Source of the DNA: Catalinimonas niigatensis
GTDB taxonomy: Bacteria > Bacteroidota > Bacteroidia > Cytophagales > Cyclobacteriaceae
Direction of reading: 5' to 3'
DNA length: 64,000 nt
Assembly (NCBI RefSeq): GCF_030506285.1
Contig: NZ_CP119422.1
Coordinates: 1,550,001 to 1,614,000 of the forward strand
Shown here: in pieces, positions 7,961-14,543 of the stretch
How positions within the stretch are numbered: position 1 is the first letter of the stretch
Layout: every line of letters begins with the position of its first letter
The notes under the pieces: model-generated
The model's input: only the letters and a program-made list of their open reading frames with translations
What the model was told of the DNA's origin: nothing
The model's database searches: none
Made by a program: the position numbers and the translations under genes

Positions 7961-8845
7961 CTAATGAAACAAATCAGAGTATTTCTCAATAAACCATTTT
8001 GCTGCAGGATGTATATGTTGAGCCTTGAAGGCTAAAACCACTTCAGTATAAATGGGCATTACTGGCAATTCAATAAAAGCTATATTTAAGTAGGCGTATT
8101 GATGCTTCAGTGACTGTGGTACAATAGATACGCCAAGACCACTTTCTACCAAGCGTAGAATAGAATGAACATTATTTGCCTCATGTACCACATCAGGAAA
8201 GAAACCCATTCGTTGACAAATCTCTATCAACTTCCGATGATATTCAGGAGCATAATCTTTGTTGAAAAATATAAAATGCTCATTGACAAGAAAGTGCTTC
8301 AACTCATTATTATCTGAATAGATTTGTTCGGTTTTGGGTATTACCAATACAAAAGGATCATTGAACAATGGAATAATTTTCAACTTTTCTGAATCCACAG
8401 GAGTTCTTAAAATTCCTATATCCAATTTGCCTTCTTCTAGCGCTTTGATTTGCTTGGCTGTAGGAATTTCGTACAGCTTTGTTTTTACAAAAGGAAAAAT
8501 GCAAGGGATTTGCTTCAATACATTTACCAAGTGGACATGGTAAGTAGAGCTTATATACCCAACCCTTAACTTACCGCTCACTCCCTGATGAATCTGCTTT
8601 ACAACAAGTTTACTTTCTTCTACTTGAGAGAGGATCTTTTCGGCTTCCTTCTTTAAATACATCCCTGCCTCTGTAAGAATAACTTTTTTGTTGTTGCGCT
8701 CAAAAAGCTTCACTCCTAGCTCTTCTTCCAATTCTTTAATTTGCCTGCTTAACGGCGGCTGAGATATAAAAAGTCTGGAAGCTGCATTACGAAAATGCAG
8801 TTCTTCTGCAACAGTTTTAAAATACAAAAGATGTCGTAGCTCCAT
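7961..8845 (-). CDS. LysR-family transcriptional regulator
   Basis: A full-length 294-residue LysR protein. The N-terminal winged helix has the usual features (LRHLLYFKTVAEELHFRNAA, SRLFISQPPLSRQIKELEEELG, LFERNNKKVILTEAG), followed by the linker helix and a two-lobed effector domain (GKLRVGYISS, KLDIGILRTP, VESGLGVSIVPQ). The effector cannot be deduced. The gene is divergent from the methyltransferase at 8976, with a T-N11-A palindrome just before its own start, so autoregulation and control of the neighbour are likely. Confidence 0.9.
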   Translation of the reverse strand: MELRHLLYFKTVAEELHFRNAASRLFISQPPLSRQIKELEEELGVKLFERNNKKVILTEAGMYLKKEAEKILSQVEESKLVVKQIHQGVSGKLRVGYISSTYHVHLVNVLKQIPCIFPFVKTKLYEIPTAKQIKALEEGKLDIGILRTPVDSEKLKIIPLFNDPFVLVIPKTEQIYSDNNELKHFLVNEHFIFFNKDYAPEYHRKLIEICQRMGFFPDVVHEANNVHSILRLVESGLGVSIVPQSLKHQYAYLNIAFIELPVMPIYTEVVLAFKAQHIHPAAKWFIEKYSDLFH

Positions 8846-8847
8846 TG

Positions 8848-8862
8848 ATACCTTAAAGGTAT
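8848..8862. promoter_or_regulatory. LysR-type T-N11-A operator
   Basis: ATACCTTAAAGGTAT is a perfect 7+1+7 inverted repeat containing T-N11-A, the classical LysR box. It starts 3 bp upstream of the lysR start codon and about 115 bp upstream of the divergent methyltransferase gene. The position suggests repression of lysR itself and control of the divergent gene. Confidence 0.5.
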
Positions 8863-8975
8863 TAATTGATGATAAAAATGATCTTTTGCAAATATCAATA
8901 AAACTGTTAGGTTTGACAAGGTTCTAGTGCAGTCATATAAGATAAATACCAACTTAAACAGCTTTAAACATACCC

Positions 8976-9692
8976 ATGAAAGGATTAAGAAAGTCTTCCA
9001 TACAACAGATCAGGGAGAGGTTTGACAAAGATGTAGAACGTTTTTCCAACCTAGAGGCTGGGCAACAATCCACCATAGATGCTGCTATTAGTCTAGATTT
9101 AATCACCGATGCCGCCAAAGTTATTAATCCATTAGCGAGAATCCTCTTAGATATAGGCTGTGGTGCTGGCAACTACACCTTGAAAATGTTGAGTAAGATT
9201 CCTGACCTTGATTGTACGCTGCTTGATTTAAGCATGCCTATGCTGGATAGAGCAAAGGAAAGGGTAAGTAAACAGACTAACGGAGAGATAAAAGTTATTC
9301 AGGATGATATACGGCAAGCTCAAATACCTGCAGGAGCATACGATATTATTCTGGCAGGTGCAGTTTTACACCATTTAAGAGATAAAAGTGATTGGGAATT
9401 TGTTTTCAGGAAAATTTACAATAGCCTTCAACAAGGAGGTAGCTTCTGGATTTCTGATTTAGTTATACAGGATACACTTCCTGTCAATAGCTTAATTTGG
9501 CATCAATATGGCAATTATCTGGAAAAGTTAGGTGGCGTAGATTATAAGAAACAAGTTTCAGAATATATTCAAAAGGAGGATAGCCCTCGTTCTCTAAACT
9601 TTCAACTCCGTTTGATGGAAAAGGTAGGGTTTAAACATGTTGAAATTTTACACAAACACCTCTGTTTTGCAGCCTTTGGGGGAGTAAAATAA
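8976..9692 (+). CDS. Class I SAM-dependent methyltransferase
   Basis: The 238-residue protein has the Rossmann-type methyltransferase motifs: motif I LLDIGCGAGNYTLKML (about residue 53), an acidic end of strand 2 (LLDLS), motif III-like VIQDDIRQ, and ILAGAVLHHLRDK followed by LQQGGSFWISDLV. The N-terminus (IRERFDKDVERFSNLEAGQ) is helical, and the C-terminus ends in a strand containing HLCFAAFGG. Substrate unknown. It is divergent from lysR, and the chimeric methyltransferase remnant at 9834 follows it. Confidence 0.8.
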   Translation: MKGLRKSSIQQIRERFDKDVERFSNLEAGQQSTIDAAISLDLITDAAKVINPLARILLDIGCGAGNYTLKMLSKIPDLDCTLLDLSMPMLDRAKERVSKQTNGEIKVIQDDIRQAQIPAGAYDIILAGAVLHHLRDKSDWEFVFRKIYNSLQQGGSFWISDLVIQDTLPVNSLIWHQYGNYLEKLGGVDYKKQVSEYIQKEDSPRSLNFQLRLMEKVGFKHVEILHKHLCFAAFGGVK

Positions 9693-9833
9693 GATGATGT
9701 GAGCATCAGTAATACCGGCACCCATGAATGTTTATTGGCCATTAGATAAGGCAGGAGTTGCTATTCTTAAAGATGATAGTCTTTTGTAAATGCTCAACAA
9801 GCAATAGTAAGAATATTCTATACAACTCAAACC

Positions 9834-10043
9834 ATGACATTAGAGCAAATCAATGAATTAACAAGAATAGCCTACCATAAAACGGCAGGTAAATACCATG
9901 AACATTTTAAAAATGAAATAACACAGAAAACATATGACAGATTGCTTTTAGATCAATTTTTAAACATATTGAGGAGTGCTTCAATGATTTGCGATGCTGG
10001 GTGCGGACCATCTGGACACATTGGCAACTATTTATTTAAAAAG
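9834..10043 (+). pseudogene. N-terminal fragment of a SAM methyltransferase, fused into a response-regulator frame
   Basis: The first ~70 codons read as the start of a class I methyltransferase (helical N-terminus, then SMICDAGCGPSGHIGNYL, i.e. motif I with a GCGPSG loop). Just after motif I the frame runs without a stop into a response regulator (KIVLIEDNADVRE from about 10050). A methyltransferase cannot work with only motif I, and receiver proteins start with the KKIVLIED-type strand, so this is a deletion junction near 10035-10045 and not a designed fusion. Confidence 0.65.
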
Positions 10044-10653
10044 AGTCATAAAATCGTGTTGATAGAAGATAATGCCGATGTAAGAGAAACCACTGCCGAT
10101 ATTCTCGAGTTGGCAGAATATGAGGTTATTACCGCAGAAAGCAGGGCATAGAAAAAGCCACAGAGCACAAGTCCGCCCTTATCATCTGTGATATTATGAT
10201 GCCCGGTCTGGATGGCTATGGTATTTTGCATATCCTCAGTAAAAAACCGGAAACAGCCAGCATTCCATTTATATTCCTCACTGCCAAGGCAGAAAAAGAA
10301 GATGTGCGCAAGGGAACCTGGGTGCAGACGACTATTTGACCAAGCCTTTTGAAGAAATGGAATTGCTCAATGCAGTGGAAAGCCGTTTGCGCAAAAATGA
10401 AATTCTTAAGAAGGAATACTGCAATAATATCAATGGACGCAATGAATTTTATACCGAGGCCAGAGAATATAAAGAACTGAAAGACCTCTTCAAAGAAAGA
10501 AAGATCAAATCATTCAAGAAGAAAAAAGCCATTTTTCAGGAAGGGGGTAAACTCGATGCACTCTATTTTCTTAATAAAAGGAGAGTCAAAACTTTCAAGG
10601 CTACCGAAGAAGGAGCCACCCCGCCCAGGTGGAATTTTTTAAAAAATCAATAA
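10044..10653 (+). pseudogene. Response regulator with cNMP-binding-like domain, frameshifted and truncated
   Basis: The parts match a two-domain Bacteroidota regulator with receiver, helical linker and Crp-like end. KIVLIEDNADVRE lies in the first frame. After a frameshift near 10143-10147 come LIICDIMMPGLDGYG (with the phospho-acceptor Asp) and PFIFLTAKAEKEDVRKG. After a second shift near 10313-10320 come LGADDYLTKPFEEMELLNAV, a coiled linker and the start of a cNMP fold (AIFQEGGKLDALYFLNKRRVK). The frame then degenerates at about 10615 and stops at 10653; the rest of the cNMP domain and the HTH are missing. Relatives often sit near oxygen- or NO-linked genes, which suits the cluster from 14063. 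Confidence 0.75.
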
Positions 10654-10681
10654 TGTTAAATATTGACGCTATACTTTTTTG

Positions 10682-10695
10682 ATGATATAAATCAT
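10682..10695 (+). promoter_or_regulatory. FNR-like palindrome
   Basis: ATGATATAAATCAT is a symmetric TGAT-N4-ATCA box, which differs from the FNR consensus TTGAT-N4-ATCAA only at the outermost bases. It lies about 75 bp upstream of the ATG at 10771, a sensible activator position. Confidence 0.4.
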
Positions 10696-10704
10696 CTGTT
10701 TTTT

Positions 10705-10718
10705 CAGACATAGGTCAT
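10705..10718 (-). promoter_or_regulatory. Second FNR-like box
   Basis: The reverse strand reads AATGACCTATGTCTG, close to the TTGATCTATGTCAG boxes at 44 and 228. It lies 9 bp from the symmetric box at 10682-10695, and both precede the gene at 10771. Resemblance only. Confidence 0.25.
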
Positions 10719-10770
10719 TTTAATGCAAAGAAATTAGCCCTTTCTTTACCTTGATCTTTAACCACTAAAA

Positions 10771-11259
10771 ATGAATAAGGAGCTTTCAAATGATAGTCTG
10801 GAGCAGAAATGGAAGATACATCTGTACCTGAAAGTGTGCCATACGCTTGCTGAAGGAGAAGAGTCTGCCAGAAACCTGAGAAACCGCCATCCTCCCCTGG
10901 AGCACCTTTCAGTCCTGGGAAAAGTGAGTGGCCTTGAAGAGCAGGGTTTATATCATACTTCGGCATGTTTTACTCATTTGACTTCTACAAAAAGCCATAT
11001 CCTGGACATTTCAGGGATAGGGAAAATCTTTGTAGCAGGTTCTTTATCCTCGCTTTTGCTAGAAAAAATTGATGGCAAGGCCTTGGGATCATTGGAGGGA
11101 GGCTTAATGGGAATCCTGAACGGTTATGGCTTGAACAGCAAGAAAACTTCCTACTATCTGGAGCAGCTACGGAACGGAAAACTGGTGGTTATTGGATGGG
11201 AATATGCTTCTCTTTTGAAAAGTAATAACACCTTTACTTCAATAGGAATTGTAAAATAA
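10771..11259 (+). CDS. Unknown protein with a stress-protein (DUF1269-like) C-terminal pattern
   Basis: A 162-residue soluble protein. Its C-terminal part, LEGGLMGILNGYGLNSKKTSYYLEQLRNGKLVVIG, follows the pattern GALxGALxGxGIPEEEAxYYEEGLKxGxxLVxV seen in general-stress/DUF1269-type proteins, but the N-terminal ~60 residues are not recognised. The ATG is preceded by two FNR-like boxes (10682-10718), so expression under low oxygen or stress is plausible. The family link is tentative. Confidence 0.5.
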   Translation: MNKELSNDSLEQKWKIHLYLKVCHTLAEGEESARNLRNRHPPLEHLSVLGKVSGLEEQGLYHTSACFTHLTSTKSHILDISGIGKIFVAGSLSSLLLEKIDGKALGSLEGGLMGILNGYGLNSKKTSYYLEQLRNGKLVVIGWEYASLLKSNNTFTSIGIVK

Positions 11260-11302
11260 ATTCTGAAAAAAGCTTCACAATTGGATATTCTGATATTCTA
11301 GA

Positions 11303-11350
11303 CAAGGGACCGCCCTGGCTGGGTTGCAACTCTCGCCGGGGTTCCCCTTG
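11303..11350 (+). terminator. GC-rich imperfect hairpin downstream of 10771-11259
   Basis: CAAGGGACC at 11303-11311 pairs imperfectly with GGTTCCCCTTG at 11340-11350 in an otherwise AT-rich spacer, with more GC-rich sequence in the loop. It starts about 45 bp after the upstream stop and has no clean T-run, so it may be a weak terminator or another structured RNA. Confidence 0.3.
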
Positions 11351-11416
11351 CTTTAAATAAAATCAGAACAATACCCATTTTATAAAATAAATCATTCCAT
11401 TTAACGCATATCTAAG

Positions 11417-11809
11417 ATGTCAAAAAAGATTGTAGTCACTGAAAGAGATTATGATTTGATCTCAAAATTTGTCAATTATAATCCTCATAATTTATCCAGT
11501 TATTCGTATTCAAGACTTGTGGAAGAATTAAAAGAGGCCAATATTATCGCCGGAGATAAAATTCCAGAAGGTGTAATTGGCCTGAACTCTGAAGTTACAT
11601 TGTATGAAAACACACTTGGAAAAGAGATTAAAATAACTTTAGTAGTTCCCAGTAAAGTAAACCCTAAAAACAATAAAATTTCAATATTTTCTCCATTAGG
11701 CGTAGCACTAATCGGATATCATGAAGGAGACTCGGTGGAATGGGAAGTACATGGAACTGTTAGGCAGTACAAAGTACTCCAAGTCATTAATTCGGGAAAT
11801 AAAGAATAA
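11417..11809 (+). CDS. GreA/GreB C-terminal-domain protein (Rnk-like)
   Basis: A 130-residue protein with a short helical N-terminus (ERDYDLISKFV, YSRLVEELKEA) in place of the long coiled coil of GreA, followed by the FKBP-like GreA/GreB C-terminal domain: VIGLNSEVTLYEN, EIKITLVVPSKVN, ISIFSPLGVALIGYHEGDSVEW. This is the architecture of Rnk and similar small proteins that bind RNA polymerase through the secondary channel. It lies about 95 bp upstream of the MreB-like gene on the same strand. Confidence 0.75.
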   Translation: MSKKIVVTERDYDLISKFVNYNPHNLSSYSYSRLVEELKEANIIAGDKIPEGVIGLNSEVTLYENTLGKEIKITLVVPSKVNPKNNKISIFSPLGVALIGYHEGDSVEWEVHGTVRQYKVLQVINSGNKE

Positions 11810-11903
11810 TTTAAAGTAAAAAGTAGCATTAACAGTATTGTATTTCCTGCTGTTCTCATCATCCGGGCTGACAGGTTTTTCAATTTCAATTATCATATTC
11901 AAT

Positions 11904-12935
11904 ATGTTTAATTTTAACAGCTTAAGAAGAGGAACAAGCCTGGGCATAGACCTGGGAAACAGCAATACTATTTTTGTTGAAAAAGAGGATAGCTATTTCT
12001 CACAGCCTTCTTTCATTGCATTGCATAAAGATAAAACCACTGTGAAAGCAGTAGGACAAGAGGCGTATGATATGCTGGGCAAAGCCAGTGAGCACTACAA
12101 AATTGTAAAGCCTCTGAAAGGCGGAGTAATCATGGATTATGATTCGGCCAATTGTATGGTAAAGTCCCTGATCAAAAGCCATTATTCCAAATCTTCATTT
12201 TTTTATGGTTTTGATAATGTAGTAGCGGGCATTCCTTTTGATACTACCGAAGTGGAACGAAGGGCTTTGCGCGATGTACTAGAACAATTTAAAGCGCAAA
12301 GAAGATACCTTATCTTTGAACCTATCGCTGCCGCCATAGGCATGGGGCTGGATATTCAGGAACCTGATGGTAAATTCTTGGTAGATATTGGTGGTGGCGT
12401 TACAGAAATTGTGATTATATCCTTGTCTGGCATTGTATCTCATCAGTCTATCAAAGTAGCAGGAGATGCCTTTGATGAAGACATACAGGATTATTTCAGA
12501 AAGCGGTACAACATGTCTATTGGCAGTAAGGTAGCAGAACAACTCAAGATCAAAGTTGGCGCTGCTACTAACAACCCTGAGCATACCCCCGAACCTTGTC
12601 CGATAATAGGCAAGAATTTGATGACCGGACTTCCGGTCAGTATAGAAATAGGTCACTCAGAAGTAGCAAATATATTAGATAACGCTATCAGCAAGATAGA
12701 AGATGCTAATCTACAGGCGCTTGAAACATGTGAGCCAGAGCTTGCCGGTGATATCTACGGAAACGGGATTTATTTGACGGGCGGAGGCTCTTTGCTAAGA
12801 GGCCTAAAGCAAAGACTGCAAGCCAAAACCAAGCTTCAGGTGCATCATGATGCTGATGCCTTGCAGTCAGTGATCAGAGGTATTGCCAAAGTTATTTATT
12901 CTCCTAAATCATATCAAGCTGTGTTATTCCAGTAA
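11904..12935 (+). CDS. MreB-like actin-family protein
   Basis: About 343 residues with the actin-fold nucleotide motifs of MreB: phosphate 1 LGIDLGNSNTIF near the N-terminus, VKPLKGGVIMDYDSA, VVAGIPFDTTEVERRALRD, FEPIAAAIGMGLDI, phosphate 2 FLVDIGGGVTEIVIISL, and the adenosine motif GIYLTGGGSLLRGLKQRL. Length is normal for MreB. The start at ATG 11904 is chosen because upstream codons from a TTG at 11838 form an unrelated hydrophobic leader. No mreC/mreD follows, so this is likely a paralogue outside the main rod-shape operon; its partner is unknown. Confidence 0.85.
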   Translation: MFNFNSLRRGTSLGIDLGNSNTIFVEKEDSYFSQPSFIALHKDKTTVKAVGQEAYDMLGKASEHYKIVKPLKGGVIMDYDSANCMVKSLIKSHYSKSSFFYGFDNVVAGIPFDTTEVERRALRDVLEQFKAQRRYLIFEPIAAAIGMGLDIQEPDGKFLVDIGGGVTEIVIISLSGIVSHQSIKVAGDAFDEDIQDYFRKRYNMSIGSKVAEQLKIKVGAATNNPEHTPEPCPIIGKNLMTGLPVSIEIGHSEVANILDNAISKIEDANLQALETCEPELAGDIYGNGIYLTGGGSLLRGLKQRLQAKTKLQVHHDADALQSVIRGIAKVIYSPKSYQAVLFQ

Positions 12936-13296
12936 TCTCCTTACTTTGAAAGTAAATGATAGAAAAGTGAATGATATTGGTCAATGGTTTGGAGGAATTT
13001 AGGATACTATTCCATTTGGCGTATGAGATCAATTTTTAGCGAATATTTGATCTAATGCCAAATTGACAAATTTTCTATACCATCATACATCTTTTTCATC
13101 ATGCTTCTTTGGAACAAGCCCTGCTCTTATTAAATGGCTTACCAATGACAAAAATCATCAATTTAGTATGACATGAGTCTTTTTATTACAACTTGCTTCT
13201 TACTAACTTGAGAATAAGTTATTACTCCAGAATTGTATTGATCCACTTCAGTGCTCGCGAGTAAAACTTTTCTATGAAACATTAAAGCTGTTTATT
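12936..13296. other. Intergenic region with an imperfect cruciform, no gene
   Basis: About 360 bp between the MreB-like and DUF308-like genes. It holds an imperfect inverted repeat at 13014-13063 (ATTTGGC...GATCAA against TTGATC...GCCAAAT). No T-run follows, so it is not a classic terminator. I see no coding sequence or tRNA. Confidence 0.4.
13014..13063. repeat. Imperfect inverted repeat
   Basis: Left arm ATTTGGCGTATGAGATCAA and right arm TTTGATCTAATGCCAAAT pair over about 15 positions with small bulges around a 13-nt centre. It could be a regulator site or an mRNA-end structure for the MreB-like gene. Confidence 0.35.
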
Positions 13297-13911
13297 ATGA
13301 CGCTGGAAAGACAATTTTTAAAAAATAAGAGTAACCTTATATACCGTGGAATAGGCGCTATAACATTTGGACTGGTATCCTTAAGTTATCCTGGTGATGA
13401 AATCAATTCACTGGCTATCCCATTTGGAGTACTTTTGATTTTGAGTGGTTTGATCATTATCATTAGAAACATAGGTTATCAAAGAAGCAAAAAAAGCAAC
13501 ATATTCTCACCTATAGGAAAAGGAGTGGCAGAACTATTCATTGGTAGCTTTGCTATGTTTTCTGTGGCAGTACAAATTAACCTTCTCTGGGAGTTGATTG
13601 CACTCTGGATTATTGTAACAGGTACTTTTCAAATTGTGACCTTTAGCAGGATCAAACAAATTGTGCAGGAGTGGAAAGTTATGGTAGTTTTAGGAAATCT
13701 TGCCGTAATCTTCGGAGCCAGCATGCTGGCTAATAGTTCATTGCATTGGATCTCTCCTACCTACGAGCTGGCAGTTTTTGCATTATTTTACGGAAGCTGC
13801 TTTATCTTTATTTACTTTAAGCTCAAAGAAAAACGTAAATATCTTAAAGATAAACCAGTCAAAATTTTTAAACAACATAAAGACAAAGCATTTTATGAGA
13901 AGGTGGTATAG
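13297..13911 (+). CDS. DUF308/HdeD-like membrane protein
   Basis: A 204-residue protein with six hydrophobic helices in three pairs, including IYRGIGAITFGLVSLSYPGD, GVLLILSGLIIIIRNIG, GVAELFIGSFAMFSV and WELIALWIIVTGTFQIVT. The paired-helix pattern with W.(L/I).GxxxIxxG-like motifs fits the DUF308 (HdeD-type) family, linked to acid stress in enteric bacteria but otherwise undefined. It ends in a basic cytoplasmic tail. It precedes the Rrf2 gene but is separated by the palindrome at 13995, so it may be a separate unit. Confidence 0.55.
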   Translation: MTLERQFLKNKSNLIYRGIGAITFGLVSLSYPGDEINSLAIPFGVLLILSGLIIIIRNIGYQRSKKSNIFSPIGKGVAELFIGSFAMFSVAVQINLLWELIALWIIVTGTFQIVTFSRIKQIVQEWKVMVVLGNLAVIFGASMLANSSLHWISPTYELAVFALFYGSCFIFIYFKLKEKRKYLKDKPVKIFKQHKDKAFYEKVV

Positions 13912-13994
13912 TATCCAATCAGTAAATTTAACCCTGGGTTGATATTTATATATGTTGATTTGAAACTGCCCTAACTAGTTAGTTAAGATTAAAC

Positions 13995-14030
13995 AAAATT
14001 ATATCGGATAAATTTGTCCGATATAATTTT
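13995..14030. promoter_or_regulatory. 36-bp near-perfect palindrome upstream of the Rrf2 gene
   Basis: The two 18-nt arms (13995-14012 and 14013-14030) are reverse complements at 17 of 18 positions; the core is CGGATAAATTTGTCCG. It lies 33 bp upstream of the Rrf2 start codon, where an autoregulatory operator for the whole cluster is expected. As RNA it would form a 14-bp stem with an 8-nt loop followed by TTCTTTT, so a terminator for the upstream gene is the alternative reading. Confidence 0.6.
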
Positions 14031-14062
14031 TTCTTTTACCTTTCTGCCAAAATAGAAAAGAT

Positions 14063-14497
14063 ATGTTTTCAAAAGCCTGTGAATATGGAATCCGGGCTAC
14101 TATTTATGTAGCGGTACAGTCCCTTGAAGATAAAAGAACAAGCCTGAAGGGTATTGCTAATGAAATTGGATCGCCAGTAGCTTTTACTGCTAAAATACTT
14201 CAACAATTGGTAAGAAATAAAATTATGAGTTCAGTAATGGGGCCTGCAGGCGGTTTTCAAATAGAAAAAAAGAAGATTGATCAAATTACCTTAAGTCAGA
14301 TTGTTGATGCTATTGATGGAGATTCCATTTATAGAGGATGTGGTTTGGGACTAAAGGAATGTAATACTGCCCAGCCCTGTCCGGTGCATGATAAATTTGC
14401 CAGGATCAGAGATGAACTTAAGTATATGCTCAATAATACTACTTTATTTGAATTAGCTTCCGGTTTAGAAACAGGGTTGACATTTTTGAAAAGATAA
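14063..14497 (+). CDS. Rrf2-family regulator with three candidate Fe-S cysteines
   Basis: A 144-residue Rrf2 protein: winged HTH with EYGIRATIYVA, SLKGIANEIGSP, AFTAKILQQLVR and the wing GPAGGFQIEKK, then the dimerisation helix. Cys93, Cys100 and Cys106 (C-X6-C-X5-C in GCGLGLKECNTAQPCPVH) match the spacing of the Fe-S-ligating loop of NsrR- and IscR-type members. In that subfamily the cluster senses NO, oxygen or iron-sulfur status. It is the first gene of a same-strand cluster that continues to 20514 with a globin and a RIC protein, which favours NO or Fe-S sensing. The 36-bp palindrome just upstream is the likely operator. Confidence 0.85.
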   Translation: MFSKACEYGIRATIYVAVQSLEDKRTSLKGIANEIGSPVAFTAKILQQLVRNKIMSSVMGPAGGFQIEKKKIDQITLSQIVDAIDGDSIYRGCGLGLKECNTAQPCPVHDKFARIRDELKYMLNNTTLFELASGLETGLTFLKR

Positions 14498-14543
14498 AAA
14501 ATTTATTCAAATATAGGATAAAAAGGTCTTAATATATTAAATA

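Noticed and set aside
9834-10151. A genuine methyltransferase-receiver fusion protein
   Set aside because: Only methyltransferase motif I is present and the receiver is frameshifted downstream, which fits a deletion junction and decay.
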